DNA of 64,000 nucleotides from the NCBI RefSeq assembly GCF_001625215.2, contig NC_030384.2, positions 29,810,527 through 29,874,526 on the forward strand, given 5' to 3'. Each line of letters opens with the position of its first letter. The stretch's first letter is position 1. Below are positions 47,618 through 60,131 of the stretch, in pieces. Under the pieces are notes generated by a model. It was given only the letters and a program-made list of their open reading frames with translations, made no database searches and was not told the origin of the DNA. The position numbers and the translations under genes are program-made. Origin of the DNA: Daucus carota subsp. sativus. Lineage: Eukaryota > Streptophyta > Magnoliopsida > Apiales > Apiaceae.

Positions 47618-47929
47618 GTATGCACTACAATTCTTGAAATTATTGTAAAAATCCAATCTTTTTGTGTTTTGCTCATCTTTATATTGTTTTGGACTTGGGG
47701 TTTTAGTCTATGGAGTATTTCAAGCCTGCCCATCAATTGGTTTTTTGTTATATGCATAAACACATTTATGTAGATAATTGCATACAGCCATTAAAAGGGT
47801 TGCTTTTAATATGATTTTGTTGTTGATGGGGTTTATTTTTATTATACTTTATATTGTTTAATATAAACACGAGAATAAGTTTGTGATTTTGTTGTTGTTG
47901 TTGGTTTTTTATTTTGCTTTATGTTGCAG
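47618..47929 (+). promoter_or_regulatory. leader intron of the PP2C gene
   Basis: Donor ATTCAAG|GTATGC and acceptor TATGTTGCAG define an inferred 312-base intron in the 5'UTR. It is T-rich, as plant introns are. Confidence 0.6.
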
Positions 47930-47933
47930 ATTA

Positions 47934-48071
47934 ATGGTGTCTACATTCATAGGTGTGTACTCAAAGCTTGGGAATTGTGGGGTGGATTTGGAAACTAAAG
48001 GACAATTAGGGTTGTGCATTTGTTTTATTGTAGATTTTAGGCAAATTTTGATAGCTGGATTGTTTGGTTGA
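47934..48071 (+). promoter_or_regulatory. 45-codon upstream ORF in the PP2C leader
   Basis: ATG directly after the leader intron opens a frame MVSTFIGVYSKLGNCGVDLE...LIAGLFG ending in TGA, 17 bases before the main ATG. It would be read first by scanning ribosomes in the spliced mRNA. Its C-terminal half is hydrophobic. Such uORFs can stall ribosomes and lower translation of the main frame (inference). Confidence 0.6.
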
Positions 48072-48088
48072 ATCGTAATATGTGAGTT

Positions 48089-51000
48089 ATGGCAACGACT
48101 TCTTGGAGAAAAATAGTGTATCCTTGCTGGAGGCCTTCTACCGAGGGTGATGGCTTTGGTAATAGCGTTAGTGATGCTAATGGAAGGAATGAGGGGTTGT
48201 TGTGGTATAAGGATATTGGGCGGCATGTTTATGGCGATTTTTCTATGGCGGTAGTTCAAGCAAATAATATAGTGGAAGATCACAGCCAGCTTGAATCTGG
48301 TTCTATGAGCTCGGTTGATTTTGGTCCACAAGGGACGTTTATTGGAGTATATGATGGTCATGGAGGTCCGGAAGCAGCACGGTTCATTAATAATCATCTG
48401 TTTGAACATATCAAGAGTATGGTCTTGCTGTGATTTCCTTCTCTATTTTTCATACTCGTACCCCCCATCTACTCTTGACTTTCTGTATTTTTATTTAATT
48501 CCTACTTGACATACTGATCTTTACTTATAAGCTCTGTTCTAACAATCATGTTGATAATTAACATACTGGATCAGGGTTGCTTCTATAATTTTGTTTAAGG
48601 AATTGTTGCATGAGGATAAATTAAAGTGTTTTTTTTAGTGTTGGTGAACTAGAAGAAATAGTATTGTGAATTGAAAGCACTAGAACATTTGCCGTCTTTA
48701 AATATACTGGTATTATTATGTGTACTAACTTGGATGTTGGAAATCACTTTATTTCTTATATATGGTTTTGGTGAAGATATTTTATTTGAATAAGCAAATG
48801 TAGGCTTTGACTGTATTCATTTTGTGCTTAGAAAGAAAGACTAGATTTTTGTGATGTGTGAATCCACAATTTCACACATAATCAAAATTATGCTTAAACC
48901 TTTCTTAAGTTAACCCATTTACGACTGTCCATGTAAATGCTTTAGGAGTTGTAAGAAGGAAATGACTGCATAGAATATTACTTGTCTATCATATCCCTTA
49001 TGGGAATCATGTGCATGTGATAGAATATTACTTGTCTATCATATCCCTGATAGAAATTCTGTGCATGTGCATATGTTACACATATGTTGCGCGATATTGT
49101 TACTTTTTGGTTGATACTTGATAATGCATCAATTGTGAAGACACTATCAGTTTATCATATCCCTGATAGAAATTCTGTGCATGTGCATGTCACACATATG
49201 TTGGGCGATATTGTCACTTTTTGGTTGATAATGCATCAATTGTGAAGACACTATCAGTTTCTGACTTATTACTGATCCCATTATTGGAAAGTCTAACCAT
49301 GGTTGTACTAGCAGCAGCAGCAGTACAGAATTGTTCTGCTACTCTATTTGTAGGTTTGAGAGGTAATTTAAAGCTGAAAGTGGATGGATAACATTTAATA
49401 TTATTTAGGGTAAAGTCTCATCTACAAAGAGAAGGGAGCTCAGTTGGAGCTTTCCCTGTTGATTTATTTTTTTAATATATGATTTGCTGGGGCCCATCTT
49501 ATATTATAGGAGTGTATAAAAAGGGATCTTGTTCTAAAGATGAATTGTTGCAAGCATTCTGACAAGGGGCTTTGCAGATTTCACAGTATGGTCTTCCCTT
49601 AAATAATTCCTTGTAGTTTACTTTAATATTTCCAAGGAGATTTAAGTGTGTTGGCTATATGAATAATTCTGTAGTGGGGCTTCTAGGATTTATCTTATAT
49701 CTTAATCACAGTAAGATGGATCCCTACATTATTACTTAGTGACTGAATTGGAACAATTAGGCAGAAACTGGCTCCAATCAATTTTCGAGTCTCTAATACG
49801 AAATAAACACTATTATAGAGGATTAGAGGCACAGGAAACCAAGAAAAACTATGCACGAGGTAGTCTTGTCAGCTCTTTTTTTGTGGACCCTAAGTTCCTG
49901 CAAACCATCATAGGTTTGACAAACGAGTCTATAAGAAAGCTCTAATTATGTTATGACTCTGCTGTATCATATTGAGCAGTAAGGTAGCCAACTCCACTAA
50001 AGAGACGTCATAAGTGATTACTTATAATTTTAGCCCTTTATGCATTTGAAGTTAATCTAGTATAAGCGCATACGATATTTAGTCTTCAACAATGGTGACT
50101 AGTGACTAGTGACTAGTGAGAATGTTTCGACTTTGATATAACAAAATAGAAAACACTTCATAATAGCATAGTCTTTGGAATTCTCTAATGCCTGTGTTAA
50201 CTGACTTTTCAGCTATTCGTGGTGCAGAATTCACATCAGATAATGATGGAATGTCAGCTGATGTTATAACCAAAGCGTTTTTGGCAACCGAAGAGGAATT
50301 CTTGTCTCTTGTAAGACAACAGTGGTCAGTTCAGCCACAAATTGCTTCTGTTGGGTCATGCTGTTTGGTGGGTATTATATGTGACGGGGTCCTATATATT
50401 GCAAATGCTGGAGATTCTCGGGTTGTGTTGGGCAGATTAGACAAGGTCTTTAAAGAGGTCAAAGCTGTTCAATTATCAGCTGAGCACAATGCGAGTTATG
50501 AATCAGTTAGAGAAGAATTGCAATCACTGCATCCAGATGATTCACAGATTGTGGTCTTAAGGCATAAGGTTTGGCGTGTAAAGGGTATTATTCAGGTGAG
50601 TTTCCAAGGTTTTTTATCATTGTTCATTACCATTCTTTGGTTGCTTATGCCGAAAAACTTCTATGATCAGTATTTAGGCATCAGTTTGTTTTAATTTTTC
50701 TCACCCCTTTACTTACAAAATATAAGAAGACTAGAGATCATCTCCTGAACAGGTAGTTATTTGCATATATGTGCTAGACCGCCAGCCTTATCCTAAAAAC
50801 TGGTAGAGGTGAACATTATGATTGGGTGAGATAAATTCTTAAGATCCACTAAACTTCCAATGATTGAAGCCATTTTATGGTGTGGCCCTACCTAATTACT
50901 TTAGCAGTATATAATAATTGGGCTTCTGGGCCTGCTATTTTTTTTTTGAAGGTGTTGATTAATAGATATAGTACCAATCAACGGGTGATTCAGAAATTGA

Positions 51001-51856
51001 AAGAGCCTGGTGCTTAATTTAGAAGTTTAGTCTTGGACTCTAATATTTTTAAGCTTTTGCAGGTATCTAGGTCCATAGGCGATGCCTATCTGAAAAGATC
51101 AGAGTTCAATAGAGAGCCACTGCTGCCAAAGTTTCGAGTTCGAGAGCCTTTCGATAGGCCAATCCTAAAAGCTGAGCCATCAATAGTTGTGCAGAAACTT
51201 TACGTGGAAGACCAGTTTCTTATATTTGCATCAGATGGCCTGTGGGAGCATCTTAGCAATCAAGAGGCTGTTGATATTGTCAACAACTGCAGACGTAATG
51301 TAGGATTTCCATCTTACCTTTATTACTTCATTTATTTGTTTTTAGTTAGCTGATGTAGTGTGGTTCTAACAAGAAATGGTCTTAGCACTACTAAAATGCA
51401 GCTAACCTGCCTTATATCTTGAATTTTACAGTTTAAACTTACTGTAGTATATAATCGTCTTCGTCTGTCAAGTATCATCTCACCTTATATTCCCAAATAT
51501 ATGTACATAGTAGGGTAAATGTTAGCATATTTAGTTGATTATTGAGCATACATATTTTAAATATATGAAATCCTTCTCATTGTAGCCTGACATATAACAT
51601 TGGATTTTTTTTCCCACAGGGTATCGCTAGGAAGCTTATCAAAGCTGCACTTATGGATGCAGCAAAGAAAAGAGAAATGAGATACAGTGACCTGAAAAAG
51701 GTTGACAGAGGGGTGAGAAGACATTTTCACGATGATATCACTGTGATAGTAGTGTTTCTAGACAGTAATTTCATTAGTCGCAGCTCCAGCAATGGACCCA
51801 TGGTTTCAGTGAGAGGAGGTGGAAATTCATCTATCGGTGTTAATAACCTAGTTTAA
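48089..51856 (+). CDS. protein phosphatase 2C, clade D type
   Basis: Mg/Mn-dependent Ser/Thr phosphatase. Exons 48089-48416, 50228-50595, 51063-51299 and 51620-51856 join in frame to 389 aa. The second acceptor is GGTGCAG|AATTC, giving [17 protein letters not shown]; using the earlier CAG would insert non-family residues. PP2C motifs in order: [18 protein letters not shown] (metal-binding Asp), [60 protein letters not shown] and [10 protein letters not shown]. The N-terminus [13 protein letters not shown] is typical of clade D (PP2C.D) members, which in Arabidopsis dephosphorylate plasma-membrane H+-ATPases and are inhibited by SAUR proteins (family knowledge). The 1.8-kb first intron holds a recent tandem duplication. 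The assignment is firm; the exact paralogue is not. Confidence 0.93.
48971..49262 (+). repeat. tandem duplications in PP2C intron 1 (about 118-bp unit)
   Basis: TATCATATCCCTGATAGAAA..TTCTGTGCATGTGCAT..GCATCAATTGTGAAGACACT occurs from about 49037 and again from about 49156 with few changes. A shorter partial copy (ATAGAATATTACTTGTCTAT) is doubled just upstream, at 48974 and 49020. Confidence 0.88.
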
Positions 51857-53547
51857 ATGGTCTAACTGCTTGCACCTAGTGCCACTGCCTGTTACATGTC
51901 ACGGAATTTCTTTTGTTAAGTGAGTTTTAAGAATCTATAAGATAAGGAGAAAACATGTGCAGTTCTGCTCAAGTGTCTGCAATCTCAATCTAGATGGTAC
52001 AGTTGATGATTATGTCAGGAAGAAGCCTTATGGTAAACTAGGAAGTCTGTGGATTGGCATATGAAACACTCAAGAATACCTTTCAAGAAATGAGCTGGGA
52101 CTTGAGATGGCCTCCCTATAGCAGAATCTGCCTCTGAAGGCGAGAACTTAGTACTTTAAAGTGAAGTTTACTCAGACTGTGACAATCAAATATCTGACAA
52201 TTCTGTTCTTAATTTGAGACCTTTTCTGTAGATTTGTTTTTAACAAAAGAACCTATGCATTTTAATGTGTTAATAATTTTGCATTTTATAGTCAACTCTC
52301 TAGTTTAGTCTTACTGATTATATATTCTTTTAGAATTAGGTTTTATGAAGTCCAAATTAAAGCTGGAGTTTTAAAGTATAGGTTTTCGGTTTTCAACTTA
52401 ATCATAAATAATAGAGCTGTAATTCGAGTTGGGCGGCTCGCGAGCTCATCCGGCTCAAACTCGTTTAACTAGGCTCGACTCGGCTCGTTTAGTTAAACGA
52501 GCCGAGCTCGGGCAAAGGTTCCGGCTCGTTTAATTAAATATTTGTCACTACCACCTACAATGTAAATATCAATAAAGATTTGAGATCCAAGATAAATGTC
52601 AATACGACTATTAATGTGATCATTCCAATTATATATTAAATATCATCCATGTAATGACCATCGTGAGGACTATCGCGAGGACTGAGGATGTCAGTCTTAG
52701 TCTTATATTCATTATTTAGATAATTAAATTCCAAAAACTATAAAAAGTATTTTCTAGTTCGAGGACGGAGGGAGTAAATTCTAATCTATACATATTTGGA
52801 GACTAATTGACCAATTTTTGACTAAATATTACAAATTATCTATTTATAATATTTAAAATCAACAAATTGCATATTAAAATAGACTAAATATACATTTGAG
52901 TGGTATAATTTTTATTATTTTTCTCTATTCTATGATACATATAAATATCAGTCAAAATATAGTCATTTTAACTGGTCAAAAATCAAAATAGACATAAAAA
53001 AGGGAATGGAGGTAGTATATATACGTGAAAAGTTTCTGCACCAACGGCAAAATGCAAAAGATAACTATTTAGCAGATCTTAAATACTGATCTAAACATGC
53101 TTGTATTATTACATACCACATATATGTGATAAAGAATATCTGCACTACAATCCTAATATGCAATAAAATATCATTTGCATAGAGGATCAAGCATTTTGTC
53201 CCTCAAGAATTTAGTGCCATATATTATAGATTTACCAAGCAACACAATTGTCCCGGAACAAACTTAAAAAACGAGAGTTGGATGTTGGAAGTAACTGTGC
53301 TACATTAACCTTGAGCGCCAGTAGGCCTAGAACCCGTAATATAAAAGGCCCTTTAGCATGAAGGTCAAGGGCTTCTGTGATATCTTTAAGGGGGAGTGTA
53401 AAGTGGAGATGCTGACCAGAAAAGGGCCATTTTATCCACCTGTACAAGGACATCCCAGTTGAAATATCTTGAATCATTTACCAAATTGCGGTTGTAGTTC
53501 ATGTTTTCAAACCCATTAAAAATCAGGTCAAGCCCAGGACCAAGTAT
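51857..53547. other. spacer between convergent PP2C and PGP synthase genes
   Basis: 3'UTRs lie at both ends. In between, 52420-52550 holds GGCTCG/CGAGCC words (own entry). Stowaway-like ends occur singly: GAGGACGGAGGGAG near 52760-52775 and GGGAATGGAGGTAG near 53000, without partners I can pair. 53230-53480 is probably the PGP synthase 3'UTR. Confidence 0.5.
52424..52550. repeat. GGCTCG / CGAGCC word repeat
   Basis: GGCTCGCGAGCTC, GGCTCGACTCGGCTCG and an inverted GTTTAGTTAAACGAGCCGAG cluster in 130 bases that are far richer in GC than the surroundings. The central TTTAGTTAAACGAGCC forms a hairpin with CGGCTCGTTTAGTTAAA. This word set is a common dispersed plant repeat; I cannot place it in a class. 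Confidence 0.65.
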
Positions 53548-56500
53548 CTACATAAGCAATACTTTCCATATCTTCTTCATATAGACAACTAGTGACCATA
53601 CAGCTAGCCATGCTGAGATATAAAGCAAAGCAATGCCAAAACCAATAAGAACCCCTGGTCCTGTAAAACTGCCAGCATAGAGGATAAGTGGTTAATAATT
53701 AGGCCAAATAGTACTATAAAAAGTGCTCTTTTCAGCAAAAAGATGGGAGCCCAACCTGCTGTCTCTAGTTACCAGTAGAATGGTTAGTGCTGTCATCTGT
53801 GCTGCTGTCTTCCATTTCCCCAAATTATTAACAGCAACGGCCTTGAAAAGTTGTCATTGTTTTATTTTAGGAAAAGCCAGAACATACCAAAAATAAAAGA
53901 AAGCATTCACATTTAAAAAAAAAAGACCTCTGAAAGGTTACTATTCTGGGAAGCAGCCCATTCTCTAACTGCAGACATGGTGATCTGCAAAAGATCCATA
54001 AATCGTTAGTCACACATTAAGATACTCAAGGGGAACAAAAGGGGTGAACATGAGAGAATAATAGAACACATCAACTACGATAATAGATGATATAAATGCA
54101 AGACAAGGGCCAAATTTCTGCACCATCTTTCTAAAACTAACTTCAAGTTGAATAGGTATATATAAATACAGATATAGAAGGCAAGTTCACAACCAAGAAT
54201 GCTCCTTCCCTCTTCCTCCAAAATTTAGAAATACACAAGATAGAGTTCTCTCTTGTTCTCCATTTTCTAATAAAGTAAACATATAACACATAGTACATTT
54301 GGTATAGCTGTGTTGCCTGAATCTTGGTGATATCTTAAGTACCTTGATGGACACTTGACCAATTGGACATAGGTATGGACACTCATACGCCATTTTGAGC
54401 CAAAAAATTTTAAAATATTTCTGAGTCGAACAATTCCATTCTAGGCTAACATAGGGTATCTATAACAAGACAGCATACACTACAATAACACCTAGTAACT
54501 AGTTTTTTCCAGGCTATTAACTTTGTTTCACGTATGTGTCATATAATGAAATACATAGATTAAAATCTAGTATTGTATTTAAGCAATATGCTATATCTTA
54601 ATCAGATTTAAATTTACAAAGTTCACTTTTTTATACATAGATTTTCTAGATACAAAATATGTTAATAACATATTTTTTTTTAAAAATAATATATTATTAT
54701 CTTAAATTTAAGATCCCATTAAATGTATTATTTATCTTGCATTAACAATTTATTATTGAAGTTGTGATCACTAAAGCAATATTTAACTTTTATATTTATT
54801 TCAATTATTATTATATAAGAAATTAAAAGGTAAGAAAGAATATGTAATATCATAAGACTTTGAAAGTATATAATACTAAACAAATAACTAGAGCAAGCAA
54901 TATGGCCTAAATTCATGAAACCAAACCAAACCACATTTCTGGTTTTGGTTTATACCAAGATCACAGGTTTTAATTTGGACCGGTTTGGTTTAGAATCACA
55001 GATTTGCTCAAGGTTATGGAAATAACTGACTTTGTGCTATCATACTCCAAACTGTAATGAAACACAGAAGAACGCATGGATGACATGTTTCCATGTCCTC
55101 CACCCGGTGCAACCCAGCTTACTCTGAAATAACATAGTAAATTCCGTGTACTGCCAGGCTGTAAAGTTAAAAGGAAAACTAGAGACAAGGTAAACTGCTT
55201 GAACTATTTCGACGACTTGATTTCGTAATAACTAGATGCTATATGAGTATGATAACTTAAAGACCCTTCTAAAAAACTACTTTTACTATCTGGTTCAACA
55301 CAGTCATATACTAACATAATAATGTACTAACTGAATAGATATATAATATGTATATCACTGCATACCATGCTATTTTGGATTTAAGATAGATTATGGGGTT
55401 TTGGTAATTACAAAAGACTAGCCTTGCGCAATCCAAATATTTTCTCTCCAGTTAATTACTTAATTCCCAAAAACATCACTGTATACCATGCTATTCTGGA
55501 TTTAAGATAGATTATGGGGTTTTGGTAATTACACAAGACTATCCTTGTGCAATCCAAAACTTTTCTGACCAGTTAATTTCCGAAAACTTTTTTTAACTAC
55601 TAAGGTTTTCACGCAGTCTTTTGCTCATTATGATATTTGTGTGTGTGTTTGTTTGTGTATCATTGACCATGAAGAATAAGAATATTAATGTACCCTCACC
55701 TCTCTACCAATCATAGCAATTGAAGGTACGGTCAGTAGCCACGGAAACTGTTCAAAGATAGCAACTTCTGGCGGTCTGGTACACAACAAGACCAAAGTAG
55801 CAGCAACCATTAGCTGCATTCAACAAACTATGTAATAAATTAAATACTTATACAAACTTAATCAAATGAAATATCAATACAATCTGTAATGTCTTAACAA
55901 TTTATAATCAAGGGTACTAGAAGTTTCAAGTTACCACTTCTAACACAAAGGCAAACATACCTTATCAGCTACAGGATCTAAAAATGCACCAAATGCGCTT
56001 CCTAGCTTCATCTGAACAACAGGTGTAACTAAGATTTCCAATTGAAAATAAAACAGGAAAAGGCATCACAAGTTTTTTAAAGTAACAGCTTTACAAACCC
56101 TTCGAGCAAGGTACCCGTCAAGCCAATCTGTGATTGCTGCTGCAATGAAAATACCTGTTGTAGCAGTTGTTCCCCACCAACTATTCATATAGAAAGCTGT
56201 TAAAAGAAAATAAAAACGGTGTCAGTCTCACCAAATTTACTATCAGATATAAGTAACCATTCCAGTGAGAACAAGTAAAAAAGTTCTGAAGATTATCTCA
56301 ATCATAGACTCATAGTAGCGCTTGGCGATAAAATGCACTAATAAAAAGAAATTCTTTAACAATGCTTGTGCACTAGCTAACCAAGAAGAATCATTAGGCA
56401 TCTAATATAAGAGAAACAGTTTCAACACAAGATTTTGTACATAACCTAGCTGGCATAAATGTTAGCCCAACTCCCAGGTAAATCCCTTGACTGTACAAAC

Positions 56501-57480
56501 AATCCTTTCATCTATCAGTGCAAACGGTTACCTGTCTTCCCAGTGCACACAACAAGTAAAATTATTATTCCGGATGGGTGGTCATAGAGTTGCAAAAATA
56601 TAGATGTTCAGGCTCGAACATATAGATCTTATGAATCAGAGTTTGACTTCTTCAGAGAAGCAAAAAAATTGAAAATACCAGTCCTTTAAATCATCCACAG
56701 CTTTCTACAATATGTAGGGTCTTGATCACCAATTTATATGAAATGTAAATCACTAGTTATTACTTACTGCTAGCTGCATTCATAATTGCGGTTGTCAACT
56801 TTAAAACTCAAGTCATACCTATACACTCAAAATTAAATTAGATCGCATCATCACAACTTTAACTAAAAATTGCATTTTTCCCCTTGTAACTCATCTATAC
56901 AGATGATCAATCAACTTCATCATCATTTCACAATCCCCTAACAAGATAAAAATGCAATTATATTTATATATTTCTAAGCAATCAAACTCATTTAATACTT
57001 CAACTTCCTCAAATCGCAAACATATATCAACACACAACAAAAACTAACAACTCACACAAGTTCCGAAACACGAAAAGCCAAACAAATTCTCAACTTACTG
57101 CATATCAGAACCGGCACAGCCACGACACGAGCAATTGTCAAAACAGTAGGCAAAGTAAGCAGCTTCGTAGACTGATGCTTCGACACTGCCTGCTTCGACA
57201 CCTCCACCACACCATTCACCGACAAATTCGCCGTCTCCGAGCAATCATTCTCCTCAATTACACTCATATCAGCAGTCGAATCAACTTCACGTTTACAACA
57301 CGATGTTAACCTGCAAAACCCTAACTTTACCGCCTTATCGTGCGCCGAGAGAGCGCCGCGAGGAGTGAGAGCCTTTATTGAATTCGCCAGAGAAGTCCGC
57401 GCCGGCGACGGCGTGGAGCGGCGGAGAAAATGGGGGTGAATTAGGGCTTTGAAGGAGGTGAGTTTGAGAAGTGGTGGCAT
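53548..57480 (-). CDS. PGPS1: CDP-diacylglycerol-glycerol-3-phosphate 3-phosphatidyltransferase (PGP synthase)
   Basis: Makes phosphatidylglycerophosphate from CDP-diacylglycerol and glycerol-3-phosphate, the committed step to phosphatidylglycerol and cardiolipin in organelle membranes. Exons: 57480-57099, 56196-56099, 56011-55961, 55813-55700, 53984-53928, 53841-53756 and 53668-53548, in frame, 302 aa. Residues 1-100 form a Ser/Arg-rich presequence (PHFLRRSTPSPARTSLANSI), suggesting plastid and/or mitochondrial import. The CDP-alcohol phosphotransferase signature follows across exons 2-3: [27 protein letters not shown] (four Asp; quoted in segments DWLDGYLAR and [10 protein letters not shown]). 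Several hydrophobic spans come next (LMVAATLVLLC, LLTVPSIAMIG) and the end is VYMKKIWKVLLM. 57480 is the first ATG in frame; the frame stays open upstream but without ATG. PGPS1 and PGPS2 cannot be told apart here. Confidence 0.93.
55356..55590 (-). repeat. tandem duplication in a PGP synthase intron, unit 121 bp
   Basis: CACTGCATACCATGCTATTT at 55356 and CACTGTATACCATGCTATTC at 55477 each begin a copy. Both then share TGGATTTAAGATAGATTATG, GGGTTTTGGTAATTACA and CAGTTAATT. The high identity suggests a recent event. Confidence 0.92.
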
Positions 57481-57920
57481 TGTGGAGGGAAATATAAGAG
57501 AGGAGAGGCTTAGGTTAGCACAACGGAGAAGACGTGTGTTTGTGGGCCTCGAATATTTACTCAAAGTATCTTGTGTAAGTATATTCCAAACATCATTTTT
57601 ATTGTATTGTTAAATTTTGTGTTCTTTACTTATTTTACCATTTTTTGTTGGTTAAAAATCGGTAATCAAAATTAATCGATCAATATAACGATAATTTCGT
57701 CTGTCCCAGCTAATTTTTTACGTTTAATTTAATATTTTTAGAAAGTTTATTAGATCTTTTTTGTATAAATGAATATTTTATTCAAATCATAATATAATTG
57801 ATAAATTAATTTTAAAAAAATTTCAAAAAGTAATTGAAAATTTTAGATACGTTTTTTTTTTACAGAAAAAAATTTAGATACGTTGATTGATTGCTAATAT
57901 AGTTTTACGGGATATTTTCA

Positions 57921-58056
57921 ATGAGATTGGCTATAATGGTTGTCTAAATTAGACATGTAAAATATTACTTAAAATTTGATGAACTTATAAGATATCTTGC
58001 TTTAATGGTATTGACCATATTTTAAAAATAGTATTTTATTATTATTTCAAGTTGTA
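57921..58056 (-). mobile_element. PIF-like MITE fragment
   Basis: TTGGCTATAATGGTTGTCTA, ATGTAAAATATTACTTAAAA, GCTTTAATGGTATTGACCAT and AAAATAGTATTTTATTATTA align with the 4512-4899 copy in the same orientation. The match stops at about 58056. Confidence 0.6.
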
Positions 58057-58900
58057 AATGATACTAGCGTATAGCCTGTGCAAGGCACGGGAGCTTTTTA
58101 ATTATTTATAAATTTTTTAAATATATTTTAAATGGTGTGAAAAAATTTAATTTATCAAATAATAAATTAAAATTTTCAATAAAATAAAATTCAAAATTAT
58201 AATTTGTTTGTATGTTAGATTTGTTGTAAATACACCATCAGAGTCATTAATGGCTTTAAATAAACTATTGTAATGAAACCATTCCTTTTCTCGTATGTAT
58301 CATGCCAAAATATTAAATTCTTTCTATCAAATTTTAATATATTTTGAGTAGAATACGATACGCCAACTCCTATTAGATTATATTTATAAATGTATTTTAT
58401 ATTAGAATTATTATAATGTGATTTAAATATTTTTCAAAAAAATTATATGGTTCTATATTAAAATTGATAAACATAATTTTTTTAAGTTAAGAAAAAGAAT
58501 CATAAACATGCAATAAGAAGGTAAAAACTATTTTGGATTAAGAAAAAAAATTTGTATTCGTTCCTCACATAAATCCGGCTTATTAATTTTAAAATATATT
58601 ATAAAAATATTGTGACGGTGCGATTTATAAGATTTTACAAATAAAACTGATAGTAAATCTTTATTTTAGATTAGAACAATCATAAACACGTGAGAGACAG
58701 AATTTGTTTTGAATTCAGAAAAAGAATTATAAACATGCAATCAGATATCAGTTGCCTTATGGAACACAAGTTAATTTTGTTCCAATCTAACGGTGCTTAT
58801 TTGTTCAATATACGATCCAACGGATGATAAGCTTTTGGACCAGAGGACCATGCGACCAAATTATCTCCCTTACGCTTATTATATATAAGTATATAATTAG
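58057..58900 (+). mobile_element. Helitron-like sequence, tentative
   Basis: The stretch starts ATACTAGCGTATAGCCTGTG followed by a CTGTGCAAGGCACGGG hairpin-like word, which resembles the start of many plant Helitrons. Near 58870-58900, CGCTTATTATATATAAGTAT could be the 3' hairpin area. I do not see an unambiguous CTRR end or a 5' TC, and there is no coding capacity. The limits are approximate. Confidence 0.3.
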
Positions 58901-59154
58901 TTATGCGCGCTCAAGAAAGAACCAGTCCATAAAATAGAGCCTGAGAACAACTAAGGTCTGCGACAGAACCCTGCATTTTAAATATATTTTTTATAATTAC
59001 ATGTTTTTCATCGTTGTGTGTTCAAAAATAAGTTTAAAGTATAATATACAGATATTTGACATTTTTTGCATGTACAGTTCTGCTGCAAAATCCTAATGAT
59101 TACTAAAAATAAGTTAAAGGTTCTTTGGTTCTCTGTCTAATGGTTCTCTGTTGA

Positions 59155-59350
59155 ACATGACTCATATTGAATATATTCCAAAAATAGTATGTGTTATTAT
59201 TTCAAGTTGTTGTGAATAGAAAATATTGTTTTAAAAGTGATTCCACACGTATGATCATCCATACGAGCTTGGTTATAATTAAAAGTATGGTTGAAGTGTG
59301 AATTTTTAAAGAAGATTTTTTTTTTAAATGTCAACTCAATCAATCAACCA
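59155..59350 (-). mobile_element. PIF-like MITE fragment, second piece
   Basis: CCAAAAATAGTATGTGTTATTATTTC..AGTTGT repeats the end of the 57921-58056 piece. GGTTGAAGTGTGAATTTTTA and ATGTCAACTCAATCA then follow in the order expected for the rest of the MITE. It overlaps the other piece by about 50 bp, so this is not a simple split copy. Confidence 0.4.
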
Positions 59351-60131
59351 TCAATATTATATTTATATGGAGGAGGAGTGATGGGCGCTGAGACGGCGTC
59401 TCTCCGAGAGTTTTGTTATATAACGGGTCAAATATAATATATAGTTGATGACTTGATGTTGCCAATAGAAACTAGAAACATGTGATTTAAAATTAATTTT
59501 TAAAATTAGAATAAATAATTAATCTATTTTTTCTGAACAACTTAATATTTTTTCTAAATAGACTTATAATTTAAAAATTAAAACAGGGATAATCATGTAA
59601 TTTTCAAAAAAGCTTCCATGTTTAGGAATTTGTATCAAGAAAGTTTTTGGGAAAACTCTAGGGATCTCAAATGATCATCACTAAAGCTAATGTAACCAAA
59701 GTGAAAACTTTGGTTAGACTTTAAATTCTTTTTCATTGTTTGTTCTTTTTTGTCATGTCTGTTCTTTATAAGTTCTTATTTTCTTATTATTGAACTAGCT
59801 ATTACGTTTTTGTTAGGAATTATTGCACAACTCACAAGCTTTTTTTAAATTAAGCCAAACCGCCTCAAAAACGGAACACGAGTCACTGTGCTATACAAAT
59901 TTAAAGGACACAATAAAACAGAAATACGGCATCCTGTGTGAACACCGTTTTTTCTAGGTGATTATTGTCTATTTCAATTTAATTCACTGTTTAACAAGAA
60001 TAGTATTTTTAGGTAAAAACAAAAAGGGAAACGGCCCGAGTTTTTAGCAGGAGCCGAGCTGACAACAGCAGAAATGAAGGAATGAAGAAAAAAGTGATTG
60101 TAATATCTTCTTCTAACTAAAGCATCCGATT

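Larger units (their letters stand above)
57481..60131. other. spacer between divergent PGP synthase and TBC genes
   Basis: Promoters lie at both ends. Inside are pieces of the PIF-like MITE family (57921-58056 and about 59155-59350) and a Helitron-like stretch (about 58057-58900), plus a partial Stowaway-like left end (TCTGTCCCAGCTAATTTTTTA near 57700). I see no gene. Confidence 0.5.

Noticed and set aside
47909..48409. 166-aa minus-strand ORF
   Set aside because: It is the shadow of the PP2C first exon and uORF. It has no start context or family match, while the plus strand is clearly coding.
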